64,000 nt of DNA from Candidatus Sulfotelmatobacter sp. (GTDB lineage Bacteria; Acidobacteriota; Terriglobia; Terriglobales; Acidobacteriaceae), in assembly GCA_030041475.1 (NCBI GenBank), contig JASHNU010000040.1:62001-126000 (forward strand), read 5' to 3'. Of this stretch, positions 1 to 10,905 are shown one piece after another; position 1 is the stretch's first letter; each line of letters opens with the position of its first letter. The notes below the pieces were generated by a model that had not been told where the DNA came from, did no database searches, and worked only from the letters and a program-made list of their open reading frames with translations. The translations under genes were made by a program, and so were the position numbers.

Positions 1-1263
1 ATTGCCGTTGCCGTTCCCAGGCGTCGTTTCCGGACCAGGCAGCTTGGCAATTTCGCGAGGCAGATCTGTGGTATGGATCAGCGGGCCGCTGGTAAAAGCG
101 TAAGTGCGTTCTAGGCAGTTCTCCAGTTCACGGACGTTCCCCGGCCAGTCATAAGCCAGCAGCGCCTTCAGGGCTTCGTCGCTCAGCACTTTTTCGATGC
201 CGGACGCTTTTGCCATCCGCTCCAGGAAGTGCGTGATCAGCAAGGAGATATCCTGACGGCGCTCGCGCAAGGCGGGAATGCGCAGGCTGAGGACGTTCAG
301 GCGGAAATAGAGATCACGGCGGAAGGCGCCTTGCATCACTGCCTGCTCAAGATCGCGATTCGTGGCGGCCAGGATGCGGACGTTGATGGGCACGCGGCGC
401 GTGCTGCCGACAGGTCGAATTTCCTTCTCCTGGATCGCCCGTAGCATTTTCGCCTGCAGGTCCACCGGGAGCTCGCCGACTTCATCGAGGAAGATGGTTC
501 CACCCTCCGCCATAGCCAGGAGTCCGTCTTTCGCCTGATTGGCGCCGGTGAATGCTCCTTTCACGTACCCGAAGAGCTCGCTCTCGATCAGCGTGGGCAC
601 GAGCGATCCGCAGTCGACAGGAATGAACGATTTGTCGCGGAAGGGGCCGGAATAGTGAATGGAACGTGCAACCATCTCTTTGCCCGTGCCGCTCTCGCCC
701 AGGATCAACACCGGATGAATGCTGTTGGCAGCCTTGGCGATGATGCGGTAAAGCTTCTCCATCTCAGGCGCGCGGCCCACGATGCCGCCAAATCCCTGTT
801 TGGACTTCACTTTCTCACGCAGCAGACGGTTTTCTGACTTCAGCTTCAAGTGGCTGGCCACGCGCTCGAGCAGCAGCTTCAGCTCGTCAACGCTAAAAGG
901 CTTGGTGACGTAGTCATAGGCGCCATTTTTCATGGCCTGCACCGCAGACTGCACCGTTCCATAGCCGGTCACGACGATGACGATCGACTCGGGCCGGCGC
1001 TCCTTGATGCGCCGCAAGGCGTCGAGCCCTCCCGCTCCGGGCAGGCGCAGATCAAGCAGAACAGCGTCGAAGTTCTGCGTCTCTAGCAGACGATAGGCGT
1101 GCTCGGCTGAGTCGGCAACATACGCTGTGTACCCTAGCGAGTGCGCGACTTCGCGGCAGGCTTCGCGAATGGACCGCTCGTCGTCGACGATCAGAAGGTT
1201 AAGAAAGTTGGCTGGCTCAAGCTGGGGCGTGGTCGTGACTGGGCTGAAAGCTGGTGACGTCAT
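1..1263 (-). CDS. sigma-54-dependent response regulator (NtrC family), 3' end outside window
   Basis: Cytoplasmic two-component activator of sigma-54 promoters. The visible 421 residues hold a receiver domain (about 20-140; phospho-acceptor in LLDLRLPG, conserved Lys in VTKPF) and an AAA+ domain (about 160-395) with Walker A GESGTGKE, the sigma-54 contact loop GAFTGA, Walker B IFLDEVGE and the arginine-finger region. The C-terminal helix-turn-helix lies beyond position 1. The ATG at 1263 lies six bases after the stop of the histidine kinase upstream, so the two form an operon and probably a cognate pair. The family is certain from the motifs; the target genes are unknown. Confidence 0.93.
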   Translation of the reverse strand, partial: MTSPAFSPVTTTPQLEPANFLNLLIVDDERSIREACREVAHSLGYTAYVADSAEHAYRLLETQNFDAVLLDLRLPGAGGLDALRRIKERRPESIVIVVTGYGTVQSAVQAMKNGAYDYVTKPFSVDELKLLLERVASHLKLKSENRLLREKVKSKQGFGGIVGRAPEMEKLYRIIAKAANSIHPVLILGESGTGKEMVARSIHYSGPFRDKSFIPVDCGSLVPTLIESELFGYVKGAFTGANQAKDGLLAMAEGGTIFLDEVGELPVDLQAKMLRAIQEKEIRPVGSTRRVPINVRILAATNRDLEQAVMQGAFRRDLYFRLNVLSLRIPALRERRQDISLLITHFLERMAKASGIEKVLSDEALKALLAYDWPGNVRELENCLERTYAFTSGPLIHTTDLPREIAKLPGPETTPGNGNGN

Positions 1264-1269
1264 GGTGTT

Positions 1270-2115
1270 TTATTCCTTTTCTTGTGGAAGTCCCCCCTCG
1301 TGTTTCTCGGGTCTGAACTCGTTACTGTTCTTCGCGGCCATCTGCGGAACCAATGGCAAAAGCATGGTGAAGCGCGTGCCCGTTCCTGGAGCGCTGTCCA
1401 CGTGGATCAGGCCTCCGTTTCCGGTCACAATGTCGTGGACCGTCGCCAAGCCGAGACCCGTGCCGCTTGCCGCCTTGGTCGTGAAAAAAGCCTCGAACAG
1501 ATGCGCGCGGGTTGAGTCATCCATGCCCGTGCCGTTATCGGCCACCGCAAAGAGAGCGCACGGGATGGAGTTGCTCTCTGCCCGGCCGCGCTCGGCAAGA
1601 ACCTGCACCCAACTGTTCCATGTCTCGATCGTGACCTCGCCGCCGCCAGGCATGGCGTCACGCGCATTGATCACAAGATTCAGGAAAATCTGCTGGGCTT
1701 GCGTGGGGTCTATGTTCACCAGGCCAAGATTGGGATCGAGGCGAAGTTTGAGCTCAATGTTTTCGCCGATTAACCGGGTGAGCAAACTCCGCATGCCTTC
1801 AACGATTTCGTTGAGCGAAAGAAGACGCGTTTCGGAGTTGGTGGGACGGGCTACCGCGAGTAGCTGCTTTACCAATCCCGTGGCCTGCATCCCCGCATTT
1901 CGAATCTCCTCCGCATACTTGCGCGCGCGATGCGCCGGCTCCAGGCTCGCCATGAGCAGATCGCAGTACAACAGCACTCCAGTCAGCAGATTGTTGAAAT
2001 CGTGGGCCACTCCCCCGGCCAGACGGCCCACCGCTTCCAGCTTGGCGGCCTGACGAAGACGCATGTCCGTTTTGGAATCTTGCTCGTTCCACGGAAATTC
2101 AGCTGCTGTGCTCAT
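1270..2115 (-). CDS. soluble sensor histidine kinase
   Basis: Cytoplasmic histidine kinase of 281 residues with no transmembrane segment or recognisable sensor domain. It opens with about 25 uncharacterised residues, then a dimerisation/H-box GGVAHDFNNLL (His38), an N-box NLVINARDAMP, a G1 box DNGTGMDD and a G2 box GTGLGLATV typical of HATPase_c. The reading frame stays open upstream to 2259, but that extension has no family resemblance, so ATG 2115 is preferred. It precedes the NtrC-type regulator by six bases, and phosphotransfer to that regulator is the natural inference. Input signal unknown; the short N-terminus suggests a partner protein supplies sensing. Confidence 0.88.
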   Translation of the reverse strand: MSTAAEFPWNEQDSKTDMRLRQAAKLEAVGRLAGGVAHDFNNLLTGVLLYCDLLMASLEPAHRARKYAEEIRNAGMQATGLVKQLLAVARPTNSETRLLSLNEIVEGMRSLLTRLIGENIELKLRLDPNLGLVNIDPTQAQQIFLNLVINARDAMPGGGEVTIETWNSWVQVLAERGRAESNSIPCALFAVADNGTGMDDSTRAHLFEAFFTTKAASGTGLGLATVHDIVTGNGGLIHVDSAPGTGTRFTMLLPLVPQMAAKNSNEFRPEKHEGGLPQEKE

Positions 2116-2310
2116 ACATCTACTGTGCTCGGGAAGATTCCCAGAAGGAACCACAAAGCCCGCAGTCTGAGACTTTGGTTTGCCCAAAATGGGAGAAGGC
2201 ACGCTGTACCCCAGATCACGGCCACTATAGAAAACGGCTCCTGTGCCTGCTAAGGGCACTCGTCACTAAAACGGGGAATCTTCTGTGGAAAACTAGGAAA
2301 ACTTGTGTTT

Positions 2311-2979
2311 TCAGTGAGTAGGCAGAGGGCGTTGGCTCGCCACGTAGACCGGTTCCGTCAGCCGGAAAGTCAGTTGGCGCCCCTTCTCCAGGTGAATTGT
2401 GCTGACCGAAGTGAGGTGGGTGCCAGCAAGGCTTTGCTGCCCATCCGCGTTGGCGCGGGCGAACAGGCTAGAGGTTTGGATCGGCAGGTCGTGGCCTGCA
2501 ATCGCGATCTCATCTAAAGTCAAGCGAACGTAGCCGCGGCTGCGCTCCACCGCCGAGGCGCGTGCCGATTCCACGCGTCCGGCGACGCTGGCGCCGCGCG
2601 GCACCAGCATATTGCCGTCGACGACTACCGGCTTGTCAACCACGGCTTCGAAGGTGCTTCCACTGCCGGATTCATCGGCGGAAACAGGGTCTTTTAACCG
2701 CACCGTCAGCAGAGTGCCTACCGGCAGGTTCTGAGAGTCCTGAAAGGGAAGACCGATTTGCGGGCTGTTCTCCTGTGAAGCAGCGGAGTTCGTCGCTGCG
2801 GAATTTGCGCTCGCATCGCCGTCGTGAAAAGGAACTTGATGCTGGTCGGCCGCGGCGGTGCGATTGTCACCCCGCGTCTCGGACGAGTCCGAACATCCCA
2901 CCAGCAGTAGGCCGAGCGGGAGTAGCGCCAGCGACAGTGGCCAGATTGTGTGACTTCGCGGCCAGCGGAGCCGTTTCAT
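2311..2979 (-). CDS. putative lipoprotein, function unknown
   Basis: A 222-residue exported protein. The N-terminus has basic residues, a hydrophobic stretch and a lipobox ending LLVGC, so it is probably a signal-peptidase II lipoprotein. A Ser/Ala/Asn-rich linker leads to a beta-rich domain (about 85-215) containing phrases such as PVGTLLTVRLKDPV and VPRGASVAGRV, which occur in many acidobacterial secreted proteins of unknown role. An earlier in-frame start exists at 3000, but ATG 2979 has a GAGGA ribosome site nine bases upstream. It lies between two transcription units on the same strand. No enzyme motif is visible. Confidence 0.7.
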   Translation of the reverse strand: MKRLRWPRSHTIWPLSLALLPLGLLLVGCSDSSETRGDNRTAAADQHQVPFHDGDASANSAATNSAASQENSPQIGLPFQDSQNLPVGTLLTVRLKDPVSADESGSGSTFEAVVDKPVVVDGNMLVPRGASVAGRVESARASAVERSRGYVRLTLDEIAIAGHDLPIQTSSLFARANADGQQSLAGTHLTSVSTIHLEKGRQLTFRLTEPVYVASQRPLPTH

Positions 2980-3182
2980 TAGGGATATCCTCGCCCGCAC
3001 TGATGAAACTGAGTAGTGGCAAGCCGGATACCAGATACGGTCGCATTAAATCAACAACTTGGCGATGGCACTTTCGTGGCGGTGTAGATTCTTCCCTGCT
3101 GGTGGGTCCTTCCGACGCAAAACGGACGCGAGAGTCATGGAACGGATCAGGTACCCAACGCCTCCCTGGGGGAAACAAAACT

Positions 3183-3208
3183 GCGGAGGGTGGTCATCCA
3201 CCCTCCGC
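3183..3208 (-). terminator. rho-independent terminator of the OmpA-like gene
   Basis: Perfect 11-bp stem (GCGGAGGGTGG and its complement) with a four-base loop. On the minus strand it is followed by AGTTTTGTTT. It lies about 30 bases after the stop of the OmpA-like gene. Confidence 0.85.
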
Positions 3209-3238
3209 GCCCATGACTTTCAGGCTCATCTCTGGCTT

Positions 3239-5035
3239 CTATGGCTTCTTCACCGGTTTCTTCGCAGCAGGTTTGCCTGCCGGTTTCTTCATTTCGCTCT
3301 CCCGGCCGCCAATCAAAGTCAAAGCGTCGGCAGCGTTGAACGGGAACTGGCGAACGGAGGTTTCGGTTTGACCAGCGGACTTGAGCGTGACGTCCACGCG
3401 CCGGTTGCTGGCCAGCTTGATGACGTTAATTCTGGCCAGCGCCCGATTCCGCTCCTCGGTCGTCAGTTCAGGGTTCTTCTCAATGGACGCCTTCACCTCC
3501 TCGAGAGTCAGGTTGCGCTCGGCACCAAAGGCCTCGGTTTCGATGTCGGCCTCAGGAACACCCTGCTCAACCAGGAAACTCTTCACGCGGGCCACGCGGC
3601 GTTGGGAAAGCGCCTGGTTATAGGCAGCAGCTCCGCGCACGTCGGCGTGTCCAGCCAGGACGAGGTGGGCGTCAGGCTTGGCTTCAAGATACTTCTTGAA
3701 GTCAGTCGCCAAAGCCACCAGTATCTTGGCTTGGCTGGCCACCATGGGAGCGTTGGGATTGGTCGGCGGCGGCACATTCGTCGGGAAGTAAACGCTGTGC
3801 AACGCCAGCCGTGCTTCCAATTCCTTATTGACCGGCGGAGGCGGCGGATTCTCCACCGTAATCTGAGTGGAGGCCTGAGCGGTGAGTCCGCGCGAGTCCG
3901 TACAAGTCGCGCTGACCGTCACCGGACCGGCGGGAACTCCGGCCGTATTCAGTGTAGTTGACGTTCCGCTGCCGGAAATCGTTCCTGCGCTCGACGTCCA
4001 ATTGGCCACCGACACAGGGACGCCATCGGGGCTGCTGCACATAGCCGACAGGTTGACGGCGCCGCCGGTGACGAGACTGGTGGGACTCGCCGAGACCGAA
4101 ATCGTGGGCGGATTCTTCGGCGGCAACGGCTTCACTGTATAGTTCGCCGTACAGCTGGCTTCGTTGTTCTTCTTCTCTTTTGCGTCGGTGGCATGGACGG
4201 TCACGGTGTAGCTGCCGGGAGTGGCGCTGGATGTGTCGATCGAAGCGGTCGTGTCTTTTCCGGTGACCGCACCGCCGCTGGCGCTCCACGTGTACGTCAC
4301 GCTGTGCTTCGGATTGAAATTGCTGGGAACTACGGTCGCCGTGATCGGCTCTCCGATCATGACTTCGTTCGGCTGCACCGAGCAGGTAGCGGCCGGCGTC
4401 AACGGGGGAGCTCCACCCCACGCGAATACGAGACCTGTGCGAAATCTCATGCCTTCTGCAGACACTCGGCGAAGGTTGGGAAATTCTGGTGCAGCCTCGT
4501 CAGCATAGTTGTGACGCCCCCAAACGTAATCAACTTCAGGAAGGCGCAGGGACAGGTTGTGGGTCAGATGAAGGTCCATGCCCGCGCCCAGGACCGCGCC
4601 AATGCCGTTGGCGCTGTCGGCCTCACCGCTCACCGACAACCGGTTCAAGCCAACCAGCGCGTGCAGAAAGTAGTCCGCCCCTTCCCCGCGATACATGAAG
4701 CGCGGGCCGACCGAGACCGTGGTTTCGTAGTTGCTGTTGCTCCAGTTATGTCCGAGGTCAAACTCTGCGCCCCAATACTTGTCCAGATTCCACGTGAAGG
4801 CAGATCCGAAGCCTTTCCCCATGTTGGGTACGTCATATGGCGTTGGATTGCTCGGGTCGCCGAATGGCGTGGGGGCAGTTGCTCCAGGAAGCGCGTACTG
4901 ATAACCGACAAACAGATCCCATTTGGGGGTCGACTGGTCCTGCGCCAGCGCAGAACCGCAGAGCGAAACCACTACTAATGCTGCGACAAGGCCCGCTAGA
5001 ACCGAGCGGCTTGCGCCTTTCGTGCAACCTATCAT
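3239..5035 (-). CDS. outer membrane beta-barrel protein with Ig-like repeats and C-terminal OmpA domain
   Basis: Exported 598-residue protein. After a signal peptide ending near GSALAQ comes an OmpA-type beta-barrel (about 30-205, starting WDLFVGYQYA), then two or three PKD/Ig-like segments rich in Ser/Thr/Pro (about 210-400), then an OmpA_C peptidoglycan-binding domain (about 415-560) with AGHADVRGAAAYN and SQRRVARVKSFL. It ends in a Lys/Pro-rich tail. It should tether the outer membrane to the cell wall and display Ig-like modules. ATG 5035 has GGAGGA at the right distance; an upstream ATG at 5047 overlaps that ribosome site and is rejected. Strong terminator downstream. Confidence 0.88.
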   Translation of the reverse strand: MIGCTKGASRSVLAGLVAALVVVSLCGSALAQDQSTPKWDLFVGYQYALPGATAPTPFGDPSNPTPYDVPNMGKGFGSAFTWNLDKYWGAEFDLGHNWSNSNYETTVSVGPRFMYRGEGADYFLHALVGLNRLSVSGEADSANGIGAVLGAGMDLHLTHNLSLRLPEVDYVWGRHNYADEAAPEFPNLRRVSAEGMRFRTGLVFAWGGAPPLTPAATCSVQPNEVMIGEPITATVVPSNFNPKHSVTYTWSASGGAVTGKDTTASIDTSSATPGSYTVTVHATDAKEKKNNEASCTANYTVKPLPPKNPPTISVSASPTSLVTGGAVNLSAMCSSPDGVPVSVANWTSSAGTISGSGTSTTLNTAGVPAGPVTVSATCTDSRGLTAQASTQITVENPPPPPVNKELEARLALHSVYFPTNVPPPTNPNAPMVASQAKILVALATDFKKYLEAKPDAHLVLAGHADVRGAAAYNQALSQRRVARVKSFLVEQGVPEADIETEAFGAERNLTLEEVKASIEKNPELTTEERNRALARINVIKLASNRRVDVTLKSAGQTETSVRQFPFNAADALTLIGGRESEMKKPAGKPAAKKPVKKP

Positions 5036-5406
5036 GGAATCCTCCAAGTGCGTTCTTGTTTGCCAGCGCTCGCTGATGCCGGCGCCGACTACGAGAGCTT
5101 TGCAATTTCAGTGGATATGAGACTGCCCTGGAAACGGAGAATTCTACCGCACCGCAGCCTAAAGCAAAAGCGCCGCCTAGCGAGAATTGCTCACTTTGTC
5201 ACTCATGCTTTTTCTTTCCGCGTCTCAAAATGACATACGCGTTCTGACGGCAGCGTGGTATATCTGCCCAACCCGGACCTTGCCGGGCAGGAAGCTGGCC
5301 GCGTATTGTGGAAGTTTGACTCGCGTGCAACGTTCTAGTCAGGAAACGCCTCTCGCGGAGCCACGGATTTGGCATCGGATCGGGGAGGGGACCAGGGATC
5401 GCTGAA
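5036..5406. other. divergent intergenic region
   Basis: About 370 bases between the minus-strand OmpA-like gene and the plus-strand sigma-54 regulator. I found no convincing gene, tRNA or sigma-54 (-24/-12) promoter. It presumably carries both promoters. Confidence 0.4.
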
Positions 5407-6816
<1,410 letters not shown>

Positions 6817-6829
6817 GGCGTCGCCCTAG

Positions 6830-8764
6830 TTGGCGGAGAGAGAGTTTCGCGAAGAGAACCATTTCAAGTCCAATCTCATGCTGCGCCGCAAGACCATCAT
6901 CGTCCTCGTCATCACTCTCATGGTGACCGTGATGGTGACTGCCTTCTCCTACCTCTACATCTCTCAGATCCTTCGCCTCCGCGTGGCCAACGCGCACGAT
7001 GAGGCTGTGTATCTGACTCATCAGTTGGCTTACGCCGCGAACAATGCCGTGCCCGATTTCAGCAGTACGCCCATTGACACCACCGATCCAGTCGCAGTTC
7101 GGCGCGCGCTGGTGGAGTATCTGCAGATCGACGTCCCCCTGAACAACCAACTGCAGGCCGATCCCGGTATCTGGCGCTACATTCTCGACGCCAGCATCGT
7201 CGATGCCAATGGCAAGGCCCTTCTGCACACCAACGCGAAGATGGTCGGCAAAACAATCTCTATCCGGCCGGACTTTCAGGAAGTCGTCAACGCACGCTTT
7301 CCGGAACAACTTCGAATGGTTTTTAGCGCACCCACTGTCTATGACGTCAGCTATCCGTTGCAACTGAATGGGGAGCCTTTTGGCACGATTCACATGGGAG
7401 TACAGATCGTCTTCCTGAAAAGTGACGTAGCCGCGCGCCTGACGAAGGCAGTCTATTTTTCCGTGGCGTCGATCTTTGTTTCCCTGCTTCTGGCGGCTGG
7501 GATATCGAATCTCGCTCTTGGACCGCTGAAGCGGATCAGCCTGAATCTCGATAGCGTCAGCACCGGCGACGCGACTGCACTCTCACCTGACGATTCCGGC
7601 CACGATGAGTACGGCCTGGTGACTCTGAAAATCGCCAACCTGGGCCGCCAGATTCGCGACAGCAAGGAAATTTTCTCCGCTCTGAAAGACAACGTCGATC
7701 AACTCATGGCCAAGTTGCAGGATGGCCTGATGTTGTTTGCCCGCGATTCGCGCGTCGTGCTGGTCAGCGCGCCGGTTGAGGGTTTTCTGGGCCGGCCGCG
7801 CGCTGCACTGCTTGGGCACACGGTGCAGGAAATCTTTGACCGCAGTTCTCGCTTAGGCTCGGCCTTGCTCGACTCTTTCGAGCGTCGCCGTCCCATCATG
7901 CAAGGCGAATTTGAAGCGGCGGCAGGAAAACGCATCCAGGTTTCGCTCGACTTTGTGCAGGAAAAAAATTCCCAGATCGGCGCCCTGCTGATCATGCGTG
8001 ACACCGAGTCGGTGCAGCGGATCGGCGACGAGATCGAGATGTCTCGGCGTCTTTCCGCCAGTGGCCGGCTCACGCGCGGCGTCGCCCACGAAGTAAAAAA
8101 TCCAATTAACGCAATCGTGCTGCACTTGCAATTGCTGCGCAACAAGCTGGCCTCGCAGGAGCCGGACACGCGCCGCCACATGGACATCATCGACAACGAG
8201 ATTCATCGGCTCGATCGTGTGGTGCAGACCTTGGTGGATTTCACCCGTCCTCGCGATCTTCACCTGGAGGAGGTGGATGTACGCCGCCTGCTGGAGGACG
8301 TGGCACAGTTGGCGGGTCCCGATGCTGAGCAACACGGCGTCACCATCGAACGTCACCTGGGGGCGCAGCGGCTGCCCATCAAGGTGGACGTTGATTTGAT
8401 GAAGCAGGCGCTTCTCAACGTAGTTATCAACGGAGTGCAGGCCATGCAAACGGGAGGCGTGCTCTCCATCTCGGCGCACCGCAAAGACAACGCGATCATC
8501 GCGCTTGTCCACGACCAAGGCTGTGGGATTCCCCAGGAGGCGCACGACAAGATCTTTGAACTCTATTTCACGACCAAGAAGGACGGCAGCGGCATTGGGC
8601 TGGCGCAAACCTATCAGATTCTGCAGTGGCACTACGGCTCGGTGGACTTTGAATCGACCGAGGGCACTGGAACAACTTTCCGTTTTCAGATTCCTGTCGC
8701 CAATTCGCCTGTGGAATCGCGGCCGGCATATGCCGCTGACGTCGCCGGATCAAAGCGAAGTTGA
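6830..8764 (+). CDS. membrane sensor histidine kinase
   Basis: A 644-residue inner-membrane kinase. Transmembrane helix 1 about 20-45, extracytoplasmic sensor about 46-205 (Cache-like length), helix 2 about 207-230, HAMP about 230-285, PAS-like about 290-395, HisKA about 405-470 with GVAHEVKNPINA (phospho-acceptor His420), and HATPase_c about 515-625 (VVINGVQAM, DQGCGIP, GSGIGLA). The start used is TTG 6830, 13 bases after the regulator stop; ATG 6878 is an alternative that shortens the N-terminal cytoplasmic tail. It should phosphorylate the upstream sigma-54 regulator. The ligand is unknown. Confidence 0.92.
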   Translation: MAEREFREENHFKSNLMLRRKTIIVLVITLMVTVMVTAFSYLYISQILRLRVANAHDEAVYLTHQLAYAANNAVPDFSSTPIDTTDPVAVRRALVEYLQIDVPLNNQLQADPGIWRYILDASIVDANGKALLHTNAKMVGKTISIRPDFQEVVNARFPEQLRMVFSAPTVYDVSYPLQLNGEPFGTIHMGVQIVFLKSDVAARLTKAVYFSVASIFVSLLLAAGISNLALGPLKRISLNLDSVSTGDATALSPDDSGHDEYGLVTLKIANLGRQIRDSKEIFSALKDNVDQLMAKLQDGLMLFARDSRVVLVSAPVEGFLGRPRAALLGHTVQEIFDRSSRLGSALLDSFERRRPIMQGEFEAAAGKRIQVSLDFVQEKNSQIGALLIMRDTESVQRIGDEIEMSRRLSASGRLTRGVAHEVKNPINAIVLHLQLLRNKLASQEPDTRRHMDIIDNEIHRLDRVVQTLVDFTRPRDLHLEEVDVRRLLEDVAQLAGPDAEQHGVTIERHLGAQRLPIKVDVDLMKQALLNVVINGVQAMQTGGVLSISAHRKDNAIIALVHDQGCGIPQEAHDKIFELYFTTKKDGSGIGLAQTYQILQWHYGSVDFESTEGTGTTFRFQIPVANSPVESRPAYAADVAGSKRS

Positions 8765-8835
8765 CACATGACACTCGTATCGCTGAAATCGTCGCGACGG
8801 GGCCGTAACAAGACGCGGCGCTCTAGAGGCGCAGA

Positions 8836-9585
8836 ATGAACCAGTTTCGTAGTGGGGTCGCTCGGGATCCACGCATGACTCTGACCGTGGCGCTGTTCCT
8901 CGGCGCTCTCTTGGCAGCGGTTGCTCCGCCGGTTGCGGCCGGCGTGGCTCAGGCCCCGACGCAATCTCCTTCTCCCAACGCATCGACCAATACTGACTCG
9001 CAGAATCAGAATCCATCTTCTGGTCAGAGTTCTGCGCCTCAAAGTCCCCCTCAGAATTCGCCGACGAACTCTAGCGGGCAGACCTCGGCTCCGGTTGAAG
9101 CGCCCGCGAAGCCTCCGCCGTCCGCACACCCAGTACGACATAAGAAGAAACCGGCCTCGCCGGATTGCGCGAACGCCGCGGTCCCATCGGGATCGCCGTC
9201 AGCTACTGCATCCATCACCTCCAAGGCACCCTCCGGCGGAGATTCCGGCACGCCGCCTGCACCCGTGCCCTGTCCACCAAAGAAGCAAGTGGTTCGCGAA
9301 GGTAGTACGGGAGAACCGAACATCGAGTTGGCTGGAGGGCAGAGCAGCGATCAGGCGGCCCAACGGGATACTGCGAATCAGATGCTGGGAAGGGCGGAAG
9401 AAAATCTGAAAAAGATGGAGGGCCATCCGCTCACTGCGAGCCAAAAAGATCTGATCACACAGATCCAACAGTTCATAGCCCAGTCCCGCAGCGCTGTGAA
9501 AGCCGGACAACTCGATCGCGCTCGTACTCTCGCGTGGAAAGCGCAGACGCTCTCGGAAGAGCTGATCAAGCCGGACAATCAATAG
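8836..9585 (+). CDS. secreted Pro/Ser/Gln-rich protein of unknown function
   Basis: A 249-residue protein with an N-terminal hydrophobic segment (about 14-35, signal or anchor), a long low-complexity Pro/Ser/Gln/Asn stretch to about residue 165, and a compact helical C-terminus (about 170-245) with regularly spaced Leu/Ala/Lys, resembling a helical hairpin. The design is an envelope protein with a flexible linker through the cell wall. It follows the sensor kinase by about 70 bases on the same strand and may be cotranscribed. An internal ATG at 8875 would begin just before the hydrophobic segment. Confidence 0.62.
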   Translation: MNQFRSGVARDPRMTLTVALFLGALLAAVAPPVAAGVAQAPTQSPSPNASTNTDSQNQNPSSGQSSAPQSPPQNSPTNSSGQTSAPVEAPAKPPPSAHPVRHKKKPASPDCANAAVPSGSPSATASITSKAPSGGDSGTPPAPVPCPPKKQVVREGSTGEPNIELAGGQSSDQAAQRDTANQMLGRAEENLKKMEGHPLTASQKDLITQIQQFIAQSRSAVKAGQLDRARTLAWKAQTLSEELIKPDNQ

Positions 9586-9600
9586 CCACTGACGCTCAGT

Positions 9601-10743
9601 TTACTTTCCCTTGGCTCGCGCCGCGTTGACCTTAGTCAGCAAGTCTTGCGACATGGCCTGGAGGGGCCCGGGAATCTTGACCGCTTCGGTCAATACCTCG
9701 CGGGCCTCATTCAACTTATTTAGCTTGCCGTACGCGAAGCCCAAGCCGTACAGCGCCCGCGCGTATTGCTGGTCATCTTGTCCCTTCAGGAAGGCGGCCG
9801 CGTCCTTGAGTTCGGGAATAGCGGCTGCAGTTTTCTCCTGCTTCAAATAGGCCCACCCAATGGTATTGTGGGCCACGCCCGCAGACACTTTCCTTGCTTT
9901 ATCGGCTTCGGGAGCATCCGCCTTGGCAACCTCAATGGCCTTCTGCGCGTAGCTGATCGCCTTTGCGGGGCTGCCCGGCTTCGAATCATCCACGTAGAAG
10001 TTGGCCAGCAGCAGGAGCGCCGGCAGTGAGTTCGGATTCGCGCTCAGAGCCTTTTCCCCATAGGCCACCAGGCGGGCGTTGTCTTTGAGCTGGCTGAGCG
10101 CGTCCAGAGCCAGACTGGAAACCGTGTCCTGGTATTTCGACTCTGGGAAAGCCGGGGTGAATTGTTCTATGTAGGCCATCCGGGCCTTCGGATCGTTCTC
10201 GGTGGAAATCGCGTTAAGGCCAGATGTCTCTAGGAAATCGCAGTTGTTCTGTGCTGACGCCCTGTCTTCGGCCACCTTGCGCGCAAAGTCGTCGTCGCTC
10301 ATGCCCGCCGGCTTGGGTTGCTTGCTGATCGAATTGCAGACCTCTCCTCCCTTGGCCACGTACTCCATCACCTTGGCATTGTTCTTGGCCTGCTGGGCTA
10401 CGTTCACCTGCGACACCAGGATGTCAAGGTTATGGGGAGATCCGACCAGAGCCTTGTCGCCATAGTCCAGCGCTTTCTGAAAGTCGCCTGCAGTTTGGTA
10501 CGCTTGCGAAATCTGCCAGTTCCCATAGGCCACGGCTGCCGGATTCGACGCGAACTTCTGCACGAAGTCCTGATACATCGCCAGTTTCTTCTGCGCATCG
10601 GCCTCGTTGGAGATGGTCTGCAGATCGTGATCTTCGTCCGTACCGGCCGGGATGATGATGCGATCTACCTGGGCGCGCGCGTGAAGAATGGAAAAGGCCG
10701 AGCAGAACGAAACCAGCAACAGGAATCCGCTGAAGCGTCTCAC
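9601..10743 (-). CDS. periplasmic TPR-repeat protein
   Basis: A 380-residue exported protein. A signal peptide (FSGFLLLVSFCSAF, cleavage near ARAQ) is followed by several tetratricopeptide-like helical repeats, for example in the 60-120, 200-250 and 270-370 regions (phrases ALDYGDKAL, AISYAQKAIEVA and YARALYGLGFAYGKL). TPRs bind protein partners. The GTG at 10743 is chosen because GGAGG sits seven bases upstream and the signal peptide starts directly after it; the longer open frame to 10896 is Arg-rich and not signal-like. It is convergent with the gene on its left and divergent from fabI. Confidence 0.78.
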   Translation of the reverse strand: MRRFSGFLLLVSFCSAFSILHARAQVDRIIIPAGTDEDHDLQTISNEADAQKKLAMYQDFVQKFASNPAAVAYGNWQISQAYQTAGDFQKALDYGDKALVGSPHNLDILVSQVNVAQQAKNNAKVMEYVAKGGEVCNSISKQPKPAGMSDDDFARKVAEDRASAQNNCDFLETSGLNAISTENDPKARMAYIEQFTPAFPESKYQDTVSSLALDALSQLKDNARLVAYGEKALSANPNSLPALLLLANFYVDDSKPGSPAKAISYAQKAIEVAKADAPEADKARKVSAGVAHNTIGWAYLKQEKTAAAIPELKDAAAFLKGQDDQQYARALYGLGFAYGKLNKLNEAREVLTEAVKIPGPLQAMSQDLLTKVNAARAKGK

Positions 10744-10783
10744 AGTCCACCTCCGGCGTACGCGAGATGACGACTTCAATTTT

Positions 10784-10799
10784 GATTCGCAGGCGAATC
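10784..10799. promoter_or_regulatory. palindrome between the TPR gene and fabI
   Basis: GATTCGC and its complement, separated by two bases, sit in the divergent promoter region 107 bases before fabI. It could be an operator; no regulator can be named. Confidence 0.3.
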
Positions 10800-10905
10800 G
10801 TAGCGCCGAACGCAGCGTGACGCAAGGGCGGCGGTCACAGGGTTGGCGCCGAGCCTCCGAGGCGGAACGGCGTTCTGTTATCCTTCCTTTTCCCAAGGAG
10901 CGGCT

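Noticed and set aside
5036-5406. sigma-54 promoter near 5253
   Set aside because: A GG and GC doublet are present but the spacing is two bases short of the -24/-12 requirement.
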